A stretch of 45,440 bases of DNA from an uncultured Ectothiorhodospiraceae bacterium (GTDB lineage Bacteria > Pseudomonadota > Gammaproteobacteria > UBA9214). This document shows positions 26,778 through 35,898 of the stretch, in pieces (position 1 is the stretch's first letter; each line of letters starts with the position of its first letter). Location: the NCBI GenBank assembly GCA_947258545.1, contig CAMYJI010000018.1, forward strand, positions 1-45,440. Direction: 5' to 3'. The notes below the pieces were generated by a model. It saw only the letters and a list, made by a program, of their open reading frames with translations, made no database searches and was not told the DNA's origin. The position numbers were made by a program, and so were the translations under genes.

Positions 26778-26813
26778 GAGTGTCACGGGGATTCAGGGTT
26801 TCCAGGCAGGCGA

Positions 26814-27341
26814 CTAACGATTGGGAAAATTGATCGATGCGCGGTGCAAATGAAAGACCACGGTATCGGTGCTGATGATCGAATTGCCCTGGGCATCGAC
26901 CACGCTGGCAGACAGGAGATGGGAGCCCCGATCCAGGTTAGTAAAACTGATTTTGGTCATGGCAACCGGCTTGCCATGGGGCACATCATCCAGGTAATAC
27001 TGGATCCGGTGTCCCAGACGGATCTTCAATACGGGTTGCAGTGACACACTGGCACTCACATCCCCGAGGTTAGTGCGCAGCGTGGCATCATCCTCCGGCG
27101 TTGTGAACACCATGCTCTGATAATGGCTCTTGGGCGGTTGCTTCTGCGCGGCGCTAGTAGTTCGGGCACGCGTGTGTGCCGAGGGTGCCGAATAGGTCGG
27201 CAACTCCGGCAGCTGCACCTGTTCCGCTCCCGGGCTGGGCTGGTCTGAAAAAATCACCTCGCCATCGGCGTTGGTGGTCTTGTAGATCTCGGCCTGCGCC
27301 AGGCCAGTCAACAGCACCAGTAACACGATAAAATATCTCAT
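26814..27341 (-). CDS. DUF4124 domain protein (exported)
   Basis: Predicted periplasmic protein of 175 residues: signal peptide MRYFIVLLVLLTGLAQA, then a DUF4124 domain (EIYKTTNADGEVIFSDQPSPG), a low-complexity linker, and a C-terminal Ig-like region (VQPVLKIRLGHRIQYYLDD to VDAQGNSIISTDTVVFHLH). DUF4124 proteins are common between glnA and ntrBC in gammaproteobacteria; their role is unknown. It is flanked by the repeat-containing glnA gap upstream and the NtrC-site gap downstream, so it may be expressed on its own. Confidence 0.88.
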   Translation of the reverse strand: MRYFIVLLVLLTGLAQAEIYKTTNADGEVIFSDQPSPGAEQVQLPELPTYSAPSAHTRARTTSAAQKQPPKSHYQSMVFTTPEDDATLRTNLGDVSASVSLQPVLKIRLGHRIQYYLDDVPHGKPVAMTKISFTNLDRGSHLLSASVVDAQGNSIISTDTVVFHLHRASINFPNR

Positions 27342-27740
27342 AAAAGCACCATAAACCCGTCAGTGACGCGATGCAATACAGCTGATCCGTGATTTGGCTC
27401 CTTTGATCGGTTTCAAGTCCCTGAATTCACACATTACATGTCCGGCTGGTAACGGAATATAGAAGTAATCACCGCACGACTGCAGGGAGAAGGTGAGACC
27501 GGGAACCGGTCGAGAGGCTGGCTTGGGCCATGCAGGAGGTAGAGCAATGCAGGACACAGTTGCCGAGAGATGCCGAGAGCACAGAGTAAGAATTTCATAC
27601 AACAAAAACAGAACTATCAGTTTATTGCTAATCAAAATAGGTGTTTTTGTACGGGTCAATATTTATTTCTTCTTTGCGTCCTTTGCGCCTTTGCGGTGAA
27701 GGAGTTTTTCTAGCCTGCAGGCGCACGCTTCCATGCAGGC
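27342..27740. repeat. Intergenic gap with degenerate repeat element B
   Basis: Most of this gap shows nothing coding. At 27560-27587 lies TGCCGAGAGATGCCGAGAGC, a decayed left arm of the CGCAGAG type, and at 27668-27703 a well-preserved right arm of the CGCAAAG type (CTTTGCGTCCTTTGCGCCTT). The arms enclose about 80 bp of A/T-rich sequence. The element is smaller and less symmetrical than those near 4.1 and 36.0 kb. Confidence 0.65.
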
Positions 27741-27768
27741 AAAAAAAAGCGCCCCGAAGGGCGCTTTA
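27741..27768 (-). terminator. Intrinsic terminator of glnA
   Basis: On the minus strand AAAGCGCCC-TTCG-GGGCGCTTT forms a nine-pair stem closed by a stable UUCG tetraloop, followed by an uninterrupted T-run. It starts 20 bp after the glnA stop codon. Confidence 0.93.
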
Positions 27769-27788
27769 ATCAGAACGGTACTGCTGTC

Positions 27789-29198
27789 TTACAGGCTGTA
27801 GTACATGTCAAACTCGACCGGGTGAGTGGTCATGCGCAGGCGCGTGACTTCCTCCATCTTCAAGTCGATATAGCCGTCGATCATGTCGTCGGTGAACACG
27901 CCACCGGCGGTCAGGAACTTGCGGTCTACATCCAGTGCATCCAGCGCCTGATCCAGCGAGCTGCAGACCGTGTCGATCTTCGCCTCTTCTTCCGGCGGCA
28001 GGTCGTAGAGATCCTTGTCCATGGCACTGCCCGGGTCGATCTTGTTCTTGATGCCGTCAAGACCGGCCATCATCATGGCCGAGAAGCACAGATAGGGGTT
28101 GCCGCTGGAATCCGGGAAGCGCACCTCGATCCGGCGTCCCTTCGGGTTGGACTCGAACGGGATACGCACGGACGCCGACCGATTGCGCGCCGAATAGGCC
28201 AGCATTACCGGCGCCTCGAAACCCGGCACCAGGCGCTTGTAGCTGTTGGTACTGGCGTTGGTGAAGGCGTTAAGAGCGCGGGCGTGCTTGAAGATACCGC
28301 CGATGTAGTAGAGCGCCTGTTGTGACAGGCCGCCGTACTTGTTGCCGGTAAAGATGTTCTTGCCGGCCTTGGCGAGAGACTGATGCACATGCATGCCACT
28401 GCCGTTATCACCTACCAGCGGCTTGGGCATGAAGGTCGCGGTCTTGCCGTAACCGTGGGCCACATTCATCACCACATACTTGAGGATCTGGTTCTCGTCG
28501 GCACGGCGTACCAGGGTCTGGAAGCGGGTACCGATTTCACACTGTCCGGCCGTGGCCACCTCGTGATGGTGAACCTCGACTGAAACACCCATCTCTTCCA
28601 GAGCCAGGCACATGGCGCTGCGCAGGTCATGCAGTGAATCCACTGGCGGGACCGGAAAATAACCGCCCTTCACCGTGGGTCGGTGACCGATGTTGCCGTC
28701 CTCGTATGCCCGCTCTGAGTTCCAGTGGGCCTCTTCGGAATCCACCTTGCAGAACGAGCCGCTCATGTCCGCACCCCAGCGTGCTTCCTCGAGCACGAAG
28801 AACTCCGGCTCCGGTCCGAAGTAGGCGGTATCGGCGATCTTGGTGGACTTCAGGTAGGCCTCGGCACGCTTGGCGATGGAACGCGGGTCGCGCTCGTAAC
28901 CCTTCATGGTGGTCGGCTCCAGGATGTCACAGCGCAGGTTCAGGGTCGGCTCATCACTGAACAGATCCAGGACCGCGGTTGTGGTATCCGGCATCAGCAC
29001 CATGTCGGACTCGTTGATGCCCTTCCAGCCGGAGATACTGGAGCCGTCGAACATCTTGCCATCCTTGAAAAATTCGGCATTGATGATTCCGGTGGGAATG
29101 GAAACGTGTTGTTCCTTGCCGATGGTGTCGGTAAAACGCAGGTCGACGTACTTGACCCCGTTATCTTTGATCATCTTCAAAACTTTGGTTGCGGACAT
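27789..29198 (-). CDS. glnA: Glutamine synthetase, type I (GSI-beta)
   Basis: Central ammonia-assimilating enzyme, 469 residues, forming a dodecamer. Substrate and metal motifs visible are [30 protein letters not shown] and the 330s loop RLVPGFEAP. The adenylylation tyrosine is Y398 in [11 protein letters not shown], so activity should be controlled by GlnE. The ATG at 29198 follows GGAGGAG; upstream codons to 29231 belong to the leader. Transcription is probably from the sigma-54 promoter at 29290-29305, activated from two NtrC sites, with the terminator at 27741-27768. Confidence 0.97.
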   Translation of the reverse strand: MSATKVLKMIKDNGVKYVDLRFTDTIGKEQHVSIPTGIINAEFFKDGKMFDGSSISGWKGINESDMVLMPDTTTAVLDLFSDEPTLNLRCDILEPTTMKGYERDPRSIAKRAEAYLKSTKIADTAYFGPEPEFFVLEEARWGADMSGSFCKVDSEEAHWNSERAYEDGNIGHRPTVKGGYFPVPPVDSLHDLRSAMCLALEEMGVSVEVHHHEVATAGQCEIGTRFQTLVRRADENQILKYVVMNVAHGYGKTATFMPKPLVGDNGSGMHVHQSLAKAGKNIFTGNKYGGLSQQALYYIGGIFKHARALNAFTNASTNSYKRLVPGFEAPVMLAYSARNRSASVRIPFESNPKGRRIEVRFPDSSGNPYLCFSAMMMAGLDGIKNKIDPGSAMDKDLYDLPPEEEAKIDTVCSSLDQALDALDVDRKFLTAGGVFTDDMIDGYIDLKMEEVTRLRMTTHPVEFDMYYSL

Positions 29199-29289
29199 TA
29201 CAACTCCTCCAAATAAGCTACGTCGTTTCACACCGCCGTCAGTATGACAGCGGACATTTCATAAAAGTCTGTTTTCTTGTTCTCAGCGA

Positions 29290-29305
29290 AGCACGAATTA
29301 TGCCA
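29290..29305 (-). promoter_or_regulatory. Sigma-54 promoter of glnA
   Basis: The minus strand reads TGGCATAATTCGTGCT. It has the invariant GG and GC separated by ten bases and differs from TGGCAC-N5-TTGC at the C/T position and one T. It is about 92 bp upstream of the glnA ATG and about 75-115 bp downstream of two NtrC-type operators, the normal geometry of glnAp2 in E. coli. Confidence 0.75.
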
Positions 29306-29367
29306 CGGCACCCCACTCAGGCAACCCGATTTTTATCACATACTTAGGTTCACGCACCGGGATGAAA

Positions 29368-29386
29368 GCGCACCAACTTGGTGCGC
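29368..29386. promoter_or_regulatory. NtrC operator 1 upstream of glnA
   Basis: GCGCACCAACTTGGTGCGC is a 19-bp palindrome with the NtrC core GCACCA-N3-TGGTGC. Its centre (29377) is about 100 bp upstream of the predicted sigma-54 transcription start. Confidence 0.8.
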
Positions 29387-29400
29387 AATAAAGCGCAGAC

Positions 29401-29415
29401 GCACAATAATGGTGC
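29401..29415. promoter_or_regulatory. NtrC operator 2 upstream of glnA
   Basis: GCACAATAATGGTGC matches the NtrC core with one imperfect half. It is centred 31 bp (about three helical turns) from operator 1, so two dimers would bind the same face of the DNA. It abuts the stop codon of the upstream CDF transporter gene. Confidence 0.7.
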
Positions 29416-29416
29416 G

Positions 29417-30580
29417 CTAGTGCGCCTGGAAGTAGACCCTGACCTCGCCCACGTCCGGCACGCGCTGGACCGCTCGCACCAGCTTGTCTGAGATTTCGCT
29501 GGCGGCCTCCGACCTGAGATCCGCCAACGGCAAAATGATATCCACGTGGACCTTGCCGCCCAGGTAATGCAGTACGGGTTTTTCCATGTCCACGTCGATA
29601 TTGAGTTCTTGCAGTTGCGCATCCAGCTGCTCCTGGATGGCGTCGCGCAGCGGCAGACCTATACAGGGCGCGGCCAGCTCATCATCCTCTGGATCAATGT
29701 GCACGGTCACGTCGGAGACCTCGTCGATGTCCTGCAGCAACCGGGTGCGTACCGCCTCGCCAATCTGGTGCCCTTCCGAAACGCTCAGTATCGGGTCGAC
29801 CAGGATATGCACGTCCACCAGGGCATCACTGCCGCTGCTCCGGCTGCGTAACATGTGCAGCTCCCGCACCCCCGGTACCGCGAGTATCGACTCGCGGATG
29901 ACCTCCACCTGCTCGCGCTCCAGCGACGTATCGATCAGTTCCTGCACGCTCTTCCACAACAGGTCCCAACCGATCTTGGCAATCATCAGCGCCACCGCGA
30001 CCGCAGCAACCGCATCCAGGTAGGGCATGCCCGCCATGGCGCCACCAACCCCGATCACCACCACGATCGAGGAGATGGCATCTGTACGGCTGTGCCAGGC
30101 ATTGGCATGCAGCATTTTGGAACGCAAGCGCCGCGCCGCGTTGGCGGTGTAACGGTAGACGGCCTCCTTGGAAAGGATCGAGATCAGCGCCACGATCAGC
30201 GCCGGCATTTCCGGACGCAACAGCAACTGCGGGTCCAGCATGCGGCGTACGGCTTCGAAGCTGATGCCCATGGCCACGGCCGTCAAGGCCATACCCAGCG
30301 CTACGGTGGCTACCGTTTCGATGCGGCCGTGCCCGTAGGGGTGCTCCGCATCGGCGGCACGGTGGGAATGTTTGGCGGCGTAAAGGACCAGCACATCCGT
30401 ACCGAGGTCCGACAGCGAGTGCACGCCATCGGCAATCAGTGCCTGGGAATGCGCCGGTATACCGATCAGAATCTTGGCCACACCCAATAACAGGTCGATC
30501 ACGGAGCCAACCAGCGTCACCTTGCGGACTTCCCGGTAGCGCGCATTGAGCAATTCCGTGCTGTGGTGGTGACCGGCCAA
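29417..30580 (-). CDS. Cation diffusion facilitator (CDF) transporter
   Basis: Inner-membrane divalent-metal/proton antiporter of about 387 residues (zinc, iron or cadmium efflux; metal not predictable). Metal-site motifs HSLSDLGTD (helix 2) and HSRTD (helix 5) are present, with six membrane segments up to about residue 205. A first cytoplasmic dimerisation domain covers roughly 210-295, and a second similar domain (GGKVHVDIILPLADLR) extends the C terminus, making the protein longer than FieF. I chose the TTG at 30580 because AGGAG lies at 30585-30591; the GTG at 30610 would overlap tusA. The N terminus is histidine-rich (GHHH). Confidence 0.88.
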   Translation of the reverse strand: MAGHHHSTELLNARYREVRKVTLVGSVIDLLLGVAKILIGIPAHSQALIADGVHSLSDLGTDVLVLYAAKHSHRAADAEHPYGHGRIETVATVALGMALTAVAMGISFEAVRRMLDPQLLLRPEMPALIVALISILSKEAVYRYTANAARRLRSKMLHANAWHSRTDAISSIVVVIGVGGAMAGMPYLDAVAAVAVALMIAKIGWDLLWKSVQELIDTSLEREQVEVIRESILAVPGVRELHMLRSRSSGSDALVDVHILVDPILSVSEGHQIGEAVRTRLLQDIDEVSDVTVHIDPEDDELAAPCIGLPLRDAIQEQLDAQLQELNIDVDMEKPVLHYLGGKVHVDIILPLADLRSEAASEISDKLVRAVQRVPDVGEVRVYFQAH

Positions 30581-30593
30581 TGGAGTACTCCTG

Positions 30594-30824
30594 TCAGGTG
30601 GCAGCGACACGAACGGTGATCACGATTTCGCCATCCTGCTCGAAAATATCGCACACCTCGTGGCCATGCACACGACACCAGGCCGGGATGTCATGGATTG
30701 CGCCGGGGTCCGTGCACAACACCTGCACGGAATCGCCGGGCGCCAGGCGTGCCAGTGTGTCCTGGGTGCGTATCACGGGAAGCGGGCACAGCAGATGCCG
30801 GGCATCAACGGTCTCGGTACTCAT
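30594..30824 (-). CDS. TusA-like sulfurtransferase
   Basis: Small sulfur-carrier protein of 76 residues in the TusA/SirA/YedF family. The catalytic cysteine C13 is in the defining motif LLCPLPVIRTQ, and the fold signature CTDPGAIHDIPAWC follows. Two more cysteines (in VLCTD and AWCRV) may be redox active. It overlaps the PP-loop enzyme gene by ATGA, which suggests that it hands persulfide sulfur to that enzyme. Canonical TusA in E. coli serves MnmA for tRNA thiolation, so a similar but distinct route is plausible here; this pairing is inference. Confidence 0.9.
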   Translation of the reverse strand: MSTETVDARHLLCPLPVIRTQDTLARLAPGDSVQVLCTDPGAIHDIPAWCRVHGHEVCDIFEQDGEIVITVRVAAT

Positions 30825-31864
30825 AGATACCATTCTGGCGGTATTTCGCCGGCAGGCAACGGGGTGACCTCGAGGGTGCGCGCAGCACCGCCCTTGCCGG
30901 TCACTTCGACGGTGACTCGCTCGGCATCACGGCCCTGGCTGAAACGTGCGGTCAGGCGTGCGGCGAGTTCGAGATCATCACTGTCGGCCTCGCCATCAAG
31001 CAGCACCAGAGGTCCGGTGTGACTGAGAGGAATCAGGTGCGCGAAGCGCTTGCGATATCCTTCCATGAAGCGGTTCTCGCCTTCCTCGCGCCCGATGATC
31101 AGCTTGAAATTCGGACGCGGCCGCAAATGGCGCCCGACCTTGAGCAGCATGATATCGTCGAGGTCATATTCGCGCTTGCCACGAGTTTCCCAAAGATCCG
31201 TCAGCTTGACGGCGTATTGCTGGTCAGTGAGGAAGCAGCAACCCCCGGCCGGCTGTGCATAGTCTTCAAAGCCGAACTGGCGTGCCAACGCCATCTGCGG
31301 CTTGCGCGAACGACCATTGAAATCATAGAGCCGCTCGCGGTCCAGCCAGCCCTCCTGTTCCGGCAAAGTCGGCGGCAGGTTGCGTGCACACAGCGGCCGT
31401 ACCAGCCGTTCGCCGGCGCCGGAGTCGCGCGCCACCACCGGCATGGTATCGCGCCGCTGCGACATAGGACGCTGCCCGATGACTTCTCCGGTGATGATGA
31501 AATCGAAACCGTTGGCCTCAATCCATTCGTGCGCCTTCTTTACCATGAAGATTTTGCAGTCAAGACAGGGGTTGAGATTTGCACCGTAGCCATGCTTCGG
31601 GTTGATCACCACCTGCTTGTATTCCTCGATGATATCGATGATGTGCAGCTTGATGCCCAGCTGCTCGGCCACCCACAGGGCATTGTTGCGCTTCGGTCTG
31701 GCGCGGTCTTTCTTGCGGATCGCATGGGTGTGGCCTTCCACGCAGAAACCGGTATAGAAATTGATGCCCTCGACCTGCACGCCCTGCTCCATCACCACGC
31801 GCGCGGCCAGCAGTGAATCGAGTCCACCGGAAATGAGGGCAACGGCTTTGTGTGGTTCAGACAT
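30821..31864 (-). CDS. PP-loop (ThiI/MnmA-like) sulfurtransferase with C-terminal NFACT-R-like domain
   Basis: Predicted ATP-dependent thiolation or related enzyme of 347 residues. The PP-loop SGGLDS is at 12-17. Paired cysteines CLDC at 100-103 and CC at 209-210 could hold persulfide or a metal. The C-terminal third, including DIMLLKVGRHLRPRPNFKLIIG, resembles the NFACT-R RNA-associated domain. It lacks the THUMP and ferredoxin-like N-terminal domains of true ThiI, although in Pseudomonas thiI occupies this position next to glnA. The target may be an RNA, but this is not demonstrable from sequence. Its 3' end overlaps tusA. Confidence 0.8.
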   Translation of the reverse strand: MSEPHKAVALISGGLDSLLAARVVMEQGVQVEGINFYTGFCVEGHTHAIRKKDRARPKRNNALWVAEQLGIKLHIIDIIEEYKQVVINPKHGYGANLNPCLDCKIFMVKKAHEWIEANGFDFIITGEVIGQRPMSQRRDTMPVVARDSGAGERLVRPLCARNLPPTLPEQEGWLDRERLYDFNGRSRKPQMALARQFGFEDYAQPAGGCCFLTDQQYAVKLTDLWETRGKREYDLDDIMLLKVGRHLRPRPNFKLIIGREEGENRFMEGYRKRFAHLIPLSHTGPLVLLDGEADSDDLELAARLTARFSQGRDAERVTVEVTGKGGAARTLEVTPLPAGEIPPEWYL

Positions 31865-31898
31865 GGCACACTGTGATTGATGACTGTGGGAAAAAAGA

Positions 31899-32038
31899 TT
31901 TACCGCAAAGGCGCAAAGGACGTAAAGTTAAATAAACCTGAATAATGAAAGTACGTTCAAACAATCTCAAACTGCGAGCTTGCTGATTGGAAATGAATTT
32001 ATGATCTTGTTTGCGTTCTTTGTGTCTTTGCGGTGAAA
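31899..32038. repeat. Inverted-repeat element C upstream of the PP-loop gene
   Basis: A left arm at 31899-31930 (TTTACCGCAAAGGCGCAAAG and on) and a right arm at about 32009-32037 (TTTGCGTTCTTTGTGTCTTT, then GCGGTGAAA) enclose about 80 bp. Only the inner, CGCAAAG-type pair is present. It occupies most of the 240-bp gap between two minus-strand genes; no coding sequence is seen in the remainder. Confidence 0.83.
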
Positions 32039-32104
32039 AAGTCTGTTATGACAGGTACGGTATTCTAACCCATGCACAGGGTGGAAGGAGAAAAACAGGG
32101 ATAT

Positions 32105-32668
32105 TCAGTGTGATTCCGGTGTGCCCGGGGCCGCAATAGCGTGTTCGCCGCAGACCTGCTGATAGCAGCGGCGGCTGCCGGTGTCCTGCCACAAGTCCAT
32201 GGCCTGAAGCGGCGTCAGCATCGACTGGCCGCCGACCTCACGCATGGCGTGCAGGATATCCATGAGCACCACGAAGGCTGCTGACAGGTTTCCATAGACC
32301 CCGGCCCAGCTGCGATCGAGCAGGTCGGACAGCTGCAGGTAGGATGACCTCCCCAGGTTGACGAAGTAGCTGACACGTACCAGGCGACGCTCGGCGAGTT
32401 GCGGGAACAGACCGGAAAACAGCAGGCAGTGATCACCGACATCACGCAGGCGATCGACCCGCTGTTCACCGCTGCAGGCCTGACTTTGCAGGTAATCGCT
32501 TGCCATGACGCGTGACAGGCTATGGGGCTTGTCGGTAAAACGCATCAACAGGAAGACCAGGTAACTTTCCAGTGTTTCATCCAGGTGTCGGTTGCAGAGC
32601 GCCTGTGCGTCGTGTATCAGCGCCTGCCACTGGGCCTGGGCGGTTTGTTCGAGAATCAGCTGTTGCAT
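32105..32668 (-). CDS. Conserved-looking protein of unknown function
   Basis: I do not recognise this 187-residue protein. It appears soluble and mainly helical, with no signal peptide; a mildly hydrophobic stretch lies near residues 120-145 (GNLSAAFVVLMDILHAM). Five cysteines are present but without a clear metal motif. A strong Shine-Dalgarno (GGAGG) precedes the ATG, and codon use is like that of its neighbours, which supports a real gene. It is alone, between repeat element C and the divergent glyQ. Confidence 0.7.
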   Translation of the reverse strand: MQQLILEQTAQAQWQALIHDAQALCNRHLDETLESYLVFLLMRFTDKPHSLSRVMASDYLQSQACSGEQRVDRLRDVGDHCLLFSGLFPQLAERRLVRVSYFVNLGRSSYLQLSDLLDRSWAGVYGNLSAAFVVLMDILHAMREVGGQSMLTPLQAMDLWQDTGSRRCYQQVCGEHAIAAPGTPESH

Positions 32669-32917
32669 GCTTTTCCTCCACCGGGTAATGGCTAGTTAGT
32701 CGGCCGCAGGGCACACCGGCTTTAGTCCGCCCGGCGTGATTTGACCGATCCCGTTCACCACCACTAACTCAATAATTACCATATTGGCGGATAAAAAGAC
32801 ATGTGCACACCGCATCTTCCGCATCACCCATGTGGGGAAATTTGCGGCACTGCACGGTATACTCGCCGATCGGCAGCGCAGCCACCCACCAGGCAACAAC
32901 GGAAACAAGCCCGACCC

Positions 32918-33829
32918 GTGTCTGATATACCCAAAACATTCCAGGACCTTATACTTGCACTCCAGCATTACTGGGGCAGCATGGGCTGCGCCCTGCTGCA
33001 GCCTTACGACATGGAGGTGGGTGCGGGCACTTTTCACCCCGCGACCTTCCTGCGCGCCATCGGCCCCGAACCGTGGCGCGCGGCTTATGTACAGCCCTCA
33101 CGGCGCCCCACCGACGGGCGCTACGGCGATAATCCCAACCGCCTGCAGCACTACTACCAGTACCAGGTGGTCATGAAGCCCTCGCCGCTGGAAATCCAGA
33201 AACTCTACCTCGACTCGCTGCGCGGGCTGGGTATCGATCCGCTGGTGCACGACATCCGCTTTGTCGAGGACAACTGGGAATCACCTACCCTGGGTGCCTG
33301 GGGCCTGGGCTGGGAGGTCTGGCTGAATGGCATGGAGATTACCCAGTTCACTTATTTCCAACAGGTCGGCGGTCTGGAGTGCCGGCCGGTGACCGGTGAA
33401 ATTACCTATGGCCTGGAGCGCATCGCCATGTACCTGCAGGAGGTCGAAAGTGTCTTCGACCTGATCTGGACCGAGAGTCCGGACGGGCCGGTTACCTACC
33501 GTGACGTGTTTCACCAGAATGAAGTGGAAATGTCCGCCTACAACTTCGAGCAGGCCGATGTCGAGTCGCTGCTGTCCTGGTTCGATGTGTGCGAACGGGA
33601 GAGCAGCCGCCTGATCGAGACCGGGCTGCCGCTGCCCGCCTACGAAATGGCGCTGAAGGCCTCGCACACCTTCAACCTGCTCGATGCCCGCAACGCCATC
33701 TCGGTCACCGAAAGGCAGCGCTACATCCTGCGGGTACGGACTCTGGCCCGCCAGGTCGCCGAGGCCTACTATGAGCGCCGCGAATCACTCGGCTTCCCCA
33801 TGCTGTCCAGCACCGGCCGGTCGTTATGA
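32918..33829 (+). CDS. glyQ: Glycine--tRNA ligase alpha subunit
   Basis: Catalytic subunit of the bacterial tetrameric glycyl-tRNA synthetase, 303 residues. Nearly the whole family core is present, for example [39 protein letters not shown] and [19 protein letters not shown]. The GTG at 32918 matches the usual N terminus ([15 protein letters not shown]); upstream codons to 32801 are not conserved. A possible -10 box TATACT lies at 32858-32863 without a good -35. The stop overlaps glyS. Confidence 0.97.
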   Translation: MSDIPKTFQDLILALQHYWGSMGCALLQPYDMEVGAGTFHPATFLRAIGPEPWRAAYVQPSRRPTDGRYGDNPNRLQHYYQYQVVMKPSPLEIQKLYLDSLRGLGIDPLVHDIRFVEDNWESPTLGAWGLGWEVWLNGMEITQFTYFQQVGGLECRPVTGEITYGLERIAMYLQEVESVFDLIWTESPDGPVTYRDVFHQNEVEMSAYNFEQADVESLLSWFDVCERESSRLIETGLPLPAYEMALKASHTFNLLDARNAISVTERQRYILRVRTLARQVAEAYYERRESLGFPMLSSTGRSL

Positions 33830-35898
33830 TGGAACATGACCTGTTAGTCGAGATTGGCACCGAGGAATTGCCGCCACTGGCATTGCGCCGGCTGGCCGAA
33901 TCTTTCTGCACATCCCTGGACAGCCTGCTGCAGGAGAACCATCTTGCCCATGGTAAGGCCCATGCCTATGCCTCGCCACGCCGCCTGGCCGTTCACATCG
34001 AAAAGGTCCCGCTGACCCAGCCGGACCGGGAGGTCGTGCGCCGTGGTCCGGCCTTGCTGGCAGCCTTCGACGAAAACGGCGATCCGACAGGACCAGCGCA
34101 GGGATTCGCGCGTTCCTGCGGCGTCACTGTCGCCGAACTTGACCAGCTGGAGACCAGTAAGGGGAGTTTCCTCGCCTGGCGCTCGGTCGAACAGGGGCAA
34201 CCGGCGGTGGAGGTCATTCCGGCACTGGTTGAACGTGCACTGAAGGCCTTGCCGGTTCCAAAGCGAATGCGCTGGGGCGACCAGGAGGTGGAATTCGTGC
34301 GCCCGGTGCACTGGGTGCTGCTGTTGCTGGGCACGGAGCCTGTTGAGGCAGACATCCTTGGCATTGCCTGTGACCGTTATACCCGCGGTCACCGCTTTCA
34401 TCACGATGAAAAGATCGCCATCGTCGAACCGGCCGCGTATGTCGAAACCCTGGAGAAAAAAGGCTGGGTGCTGGTCGACATGGACCGGCGCCGCGAGCTG
34501 ATACGCGGGCAGATCGAGGCGGCCGGACAGTCACTGGGTGGTCGCGCCCGCATCGACGCTGATCTGCTCGAGGAGGTCACCGCCCTGGTGGAGTGGCCGG
34601 TGGCCATCAGCGGAAGTTTCGACCGGCGTTTTCTCGATGTACCTGCCGAGGCACTGGTCTCGAGCATGCAGGACCACCAGAAATTTTTCCCGGTCGAGGA
34701 CCATGATGGCCAGTTGCTGCCGCATTTCATAACCATCGCCAACATCGACAGCAAGGACCCGCAGCAGGTACAGGCCGGCAACGAACGCGTGATCCGGCCG
34801 CGCCTCCAGGATGCCGACTTCTTCTGGAACCAGGACCGCAAGCAGTCGCTGGCCAGCCGCGCCGAACAGCTGAACACGGTAACCTTCCAGCAGAAACTCG
34901 GATCGCTGGGTGACAAGCAGGTGCGTGTCGGCCGTATTGCGGCGACCATCGCCGACCAGCTCGGCTTTAATAACGACCACGCACAACGTGCGGCCGCCCT
35001 GTGCAAATGCGACCTGTTGACCAGCATGGTCTACGAATTCCCTGAACTCCAGGGCGTTATGGGGCGCTATTATGCCGTGCATGATGGTGAAGCCAGCGAG
35101 GTGGCGACGGCACTGGATGAACAGTACCAGCCCCGCTTCGCCGGCGATGACCTGCCCGGGTACCCCACCGGCCAGGCGCTGGCGATTGCCGATCGGCTGG
35201 ATACGCTGGTGGGTATCTTCGCTATCGGTCAGCCGCCCACCGGTGACAAGGACCCCTTCGGGCTGCGGCGCGCGGCACTTGGCATACTGCGCATCCTCAT
35301 AGAGAAGCAGCTCGACCTGGACCTGCGCTCCCTGATCGACACGGCCGCAGACGGCTTTTCCGATAAGCTGGTCACCAACCTGAACGCGGACGAGCTGTTC
35401 GGCTTCCTTATGGAGCGCCTGCGCGGCTATTACCTGGAACGGGACTACGACGTCGACGAATTCACGGCGGTACTGGTGCGCCAACCCCGACGACCACTGG
35501 ACTTCGATCAGCGCCTGACCGCAGTAAAGGCATTCCGCAACCTGCCCGAGTCGGCCAGGCTGGCGTCGGCAAACAAGCGCATCCGCAACATTCTACGCAA
35601 GGCGGAAACCGCCATACCCAGGAACTATGACCCGGCCCTGCTGCAGGAGCCGGCCGAACAGGTGCTGGCGGCTGAGATCAGCAAACTCGAGGCGCTTGTC
35701 ACTCCGCTGCTCGGGAACCGTAACTACACCGAGGCACTGAGCGAGCTCGCCACCCTGCAGGCACCGGTAGACAAGTTCTTTGATGATGTCATGGTGATGA
35801 CCGATGACACCGTACTGCGTGACAATCGACTGGCCTTGCTGAACGCCCTGTGCGAACTGTTTCTGCAGGTTGCCGATATATCGCGTCTGCCGGGCTAA
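33826..35898 (+). CDS. glyS: Glycine--tRNA ligase beta subunit
   Basis: tRNA-binding subunit of glycyl-tRNA synthetase, 690 residues, the normal length. The N terminus [48 protein letters not shown] and the later [18 protein letters not shown] are family landmarks; the C terminus forms the anticodon-binding region. The ATG overlaps the glyQ stop by ATGA, so the subunits are coupled at translation. The gene ends directly before repeat element D. Confidence 0.97.
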   Translation: MMEHDLLVEIGTEELPPLALRRLAESFCTSLDSLLQENHLAHGKAHAYASPRRLAVHIEKVPLTQPDREVVRRGPALLAAFDENGDPTGPAQGFARSCGVTVAELDQLETSKGSFLAWRSVEQGQPAVEVIPALVERALKALPVPKRMRWGDQEVEFVRPVHWVLLLLGTEPVEADILGIACDRYTRGHRFHHDEKIAIVEPAAYVETLEKKGWVLVDMDRRRELIRGQIEAAGQSLGGRARIDADLLEEVTALVEWPVAISGSFDRRFLDVPAEALVSSMQDHQKFFPVEDHDGQLLPHFITIANIDSKDPQQVQAGNERVIRPRLQDADFFWNQDRKQSLASRAEQLNTVTFQQKLGSLGDKQVRVGRIAATIADQLGFNNDHAQRAAALCKCDLLTSMVYEFPELQGVMGRYYAVHDGEASEVATALDEQYQPRFAGDDLPGYPTGQALAIADRLDTLVGIFAIGQPPTGDKDPFGLRRAALGILRILIEKQLDLDLRSLIDTAADGFSDKLVTNLNADELFGFLMERLRGYYLERDYDVDEFTAVLVRQPRRPLDFDQRLTAVKAFRNLPESARLASANKRIRNILRKAETAIPRNYDPALLQEPAEQVLAAEISKLEALVTPLLGNRNYTEALSELATLQAPVDKFFDDVMVMTDDTVLRDNRLALLNALCELFLQVADISRLPG

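Noticed and set aside
27360..27659. A 99-codon minus-strand frame in the glnA-DUF4124 gap
   Set aside because: It passes through a repeat arm, lacks a ribosome site and has no coherent domain.
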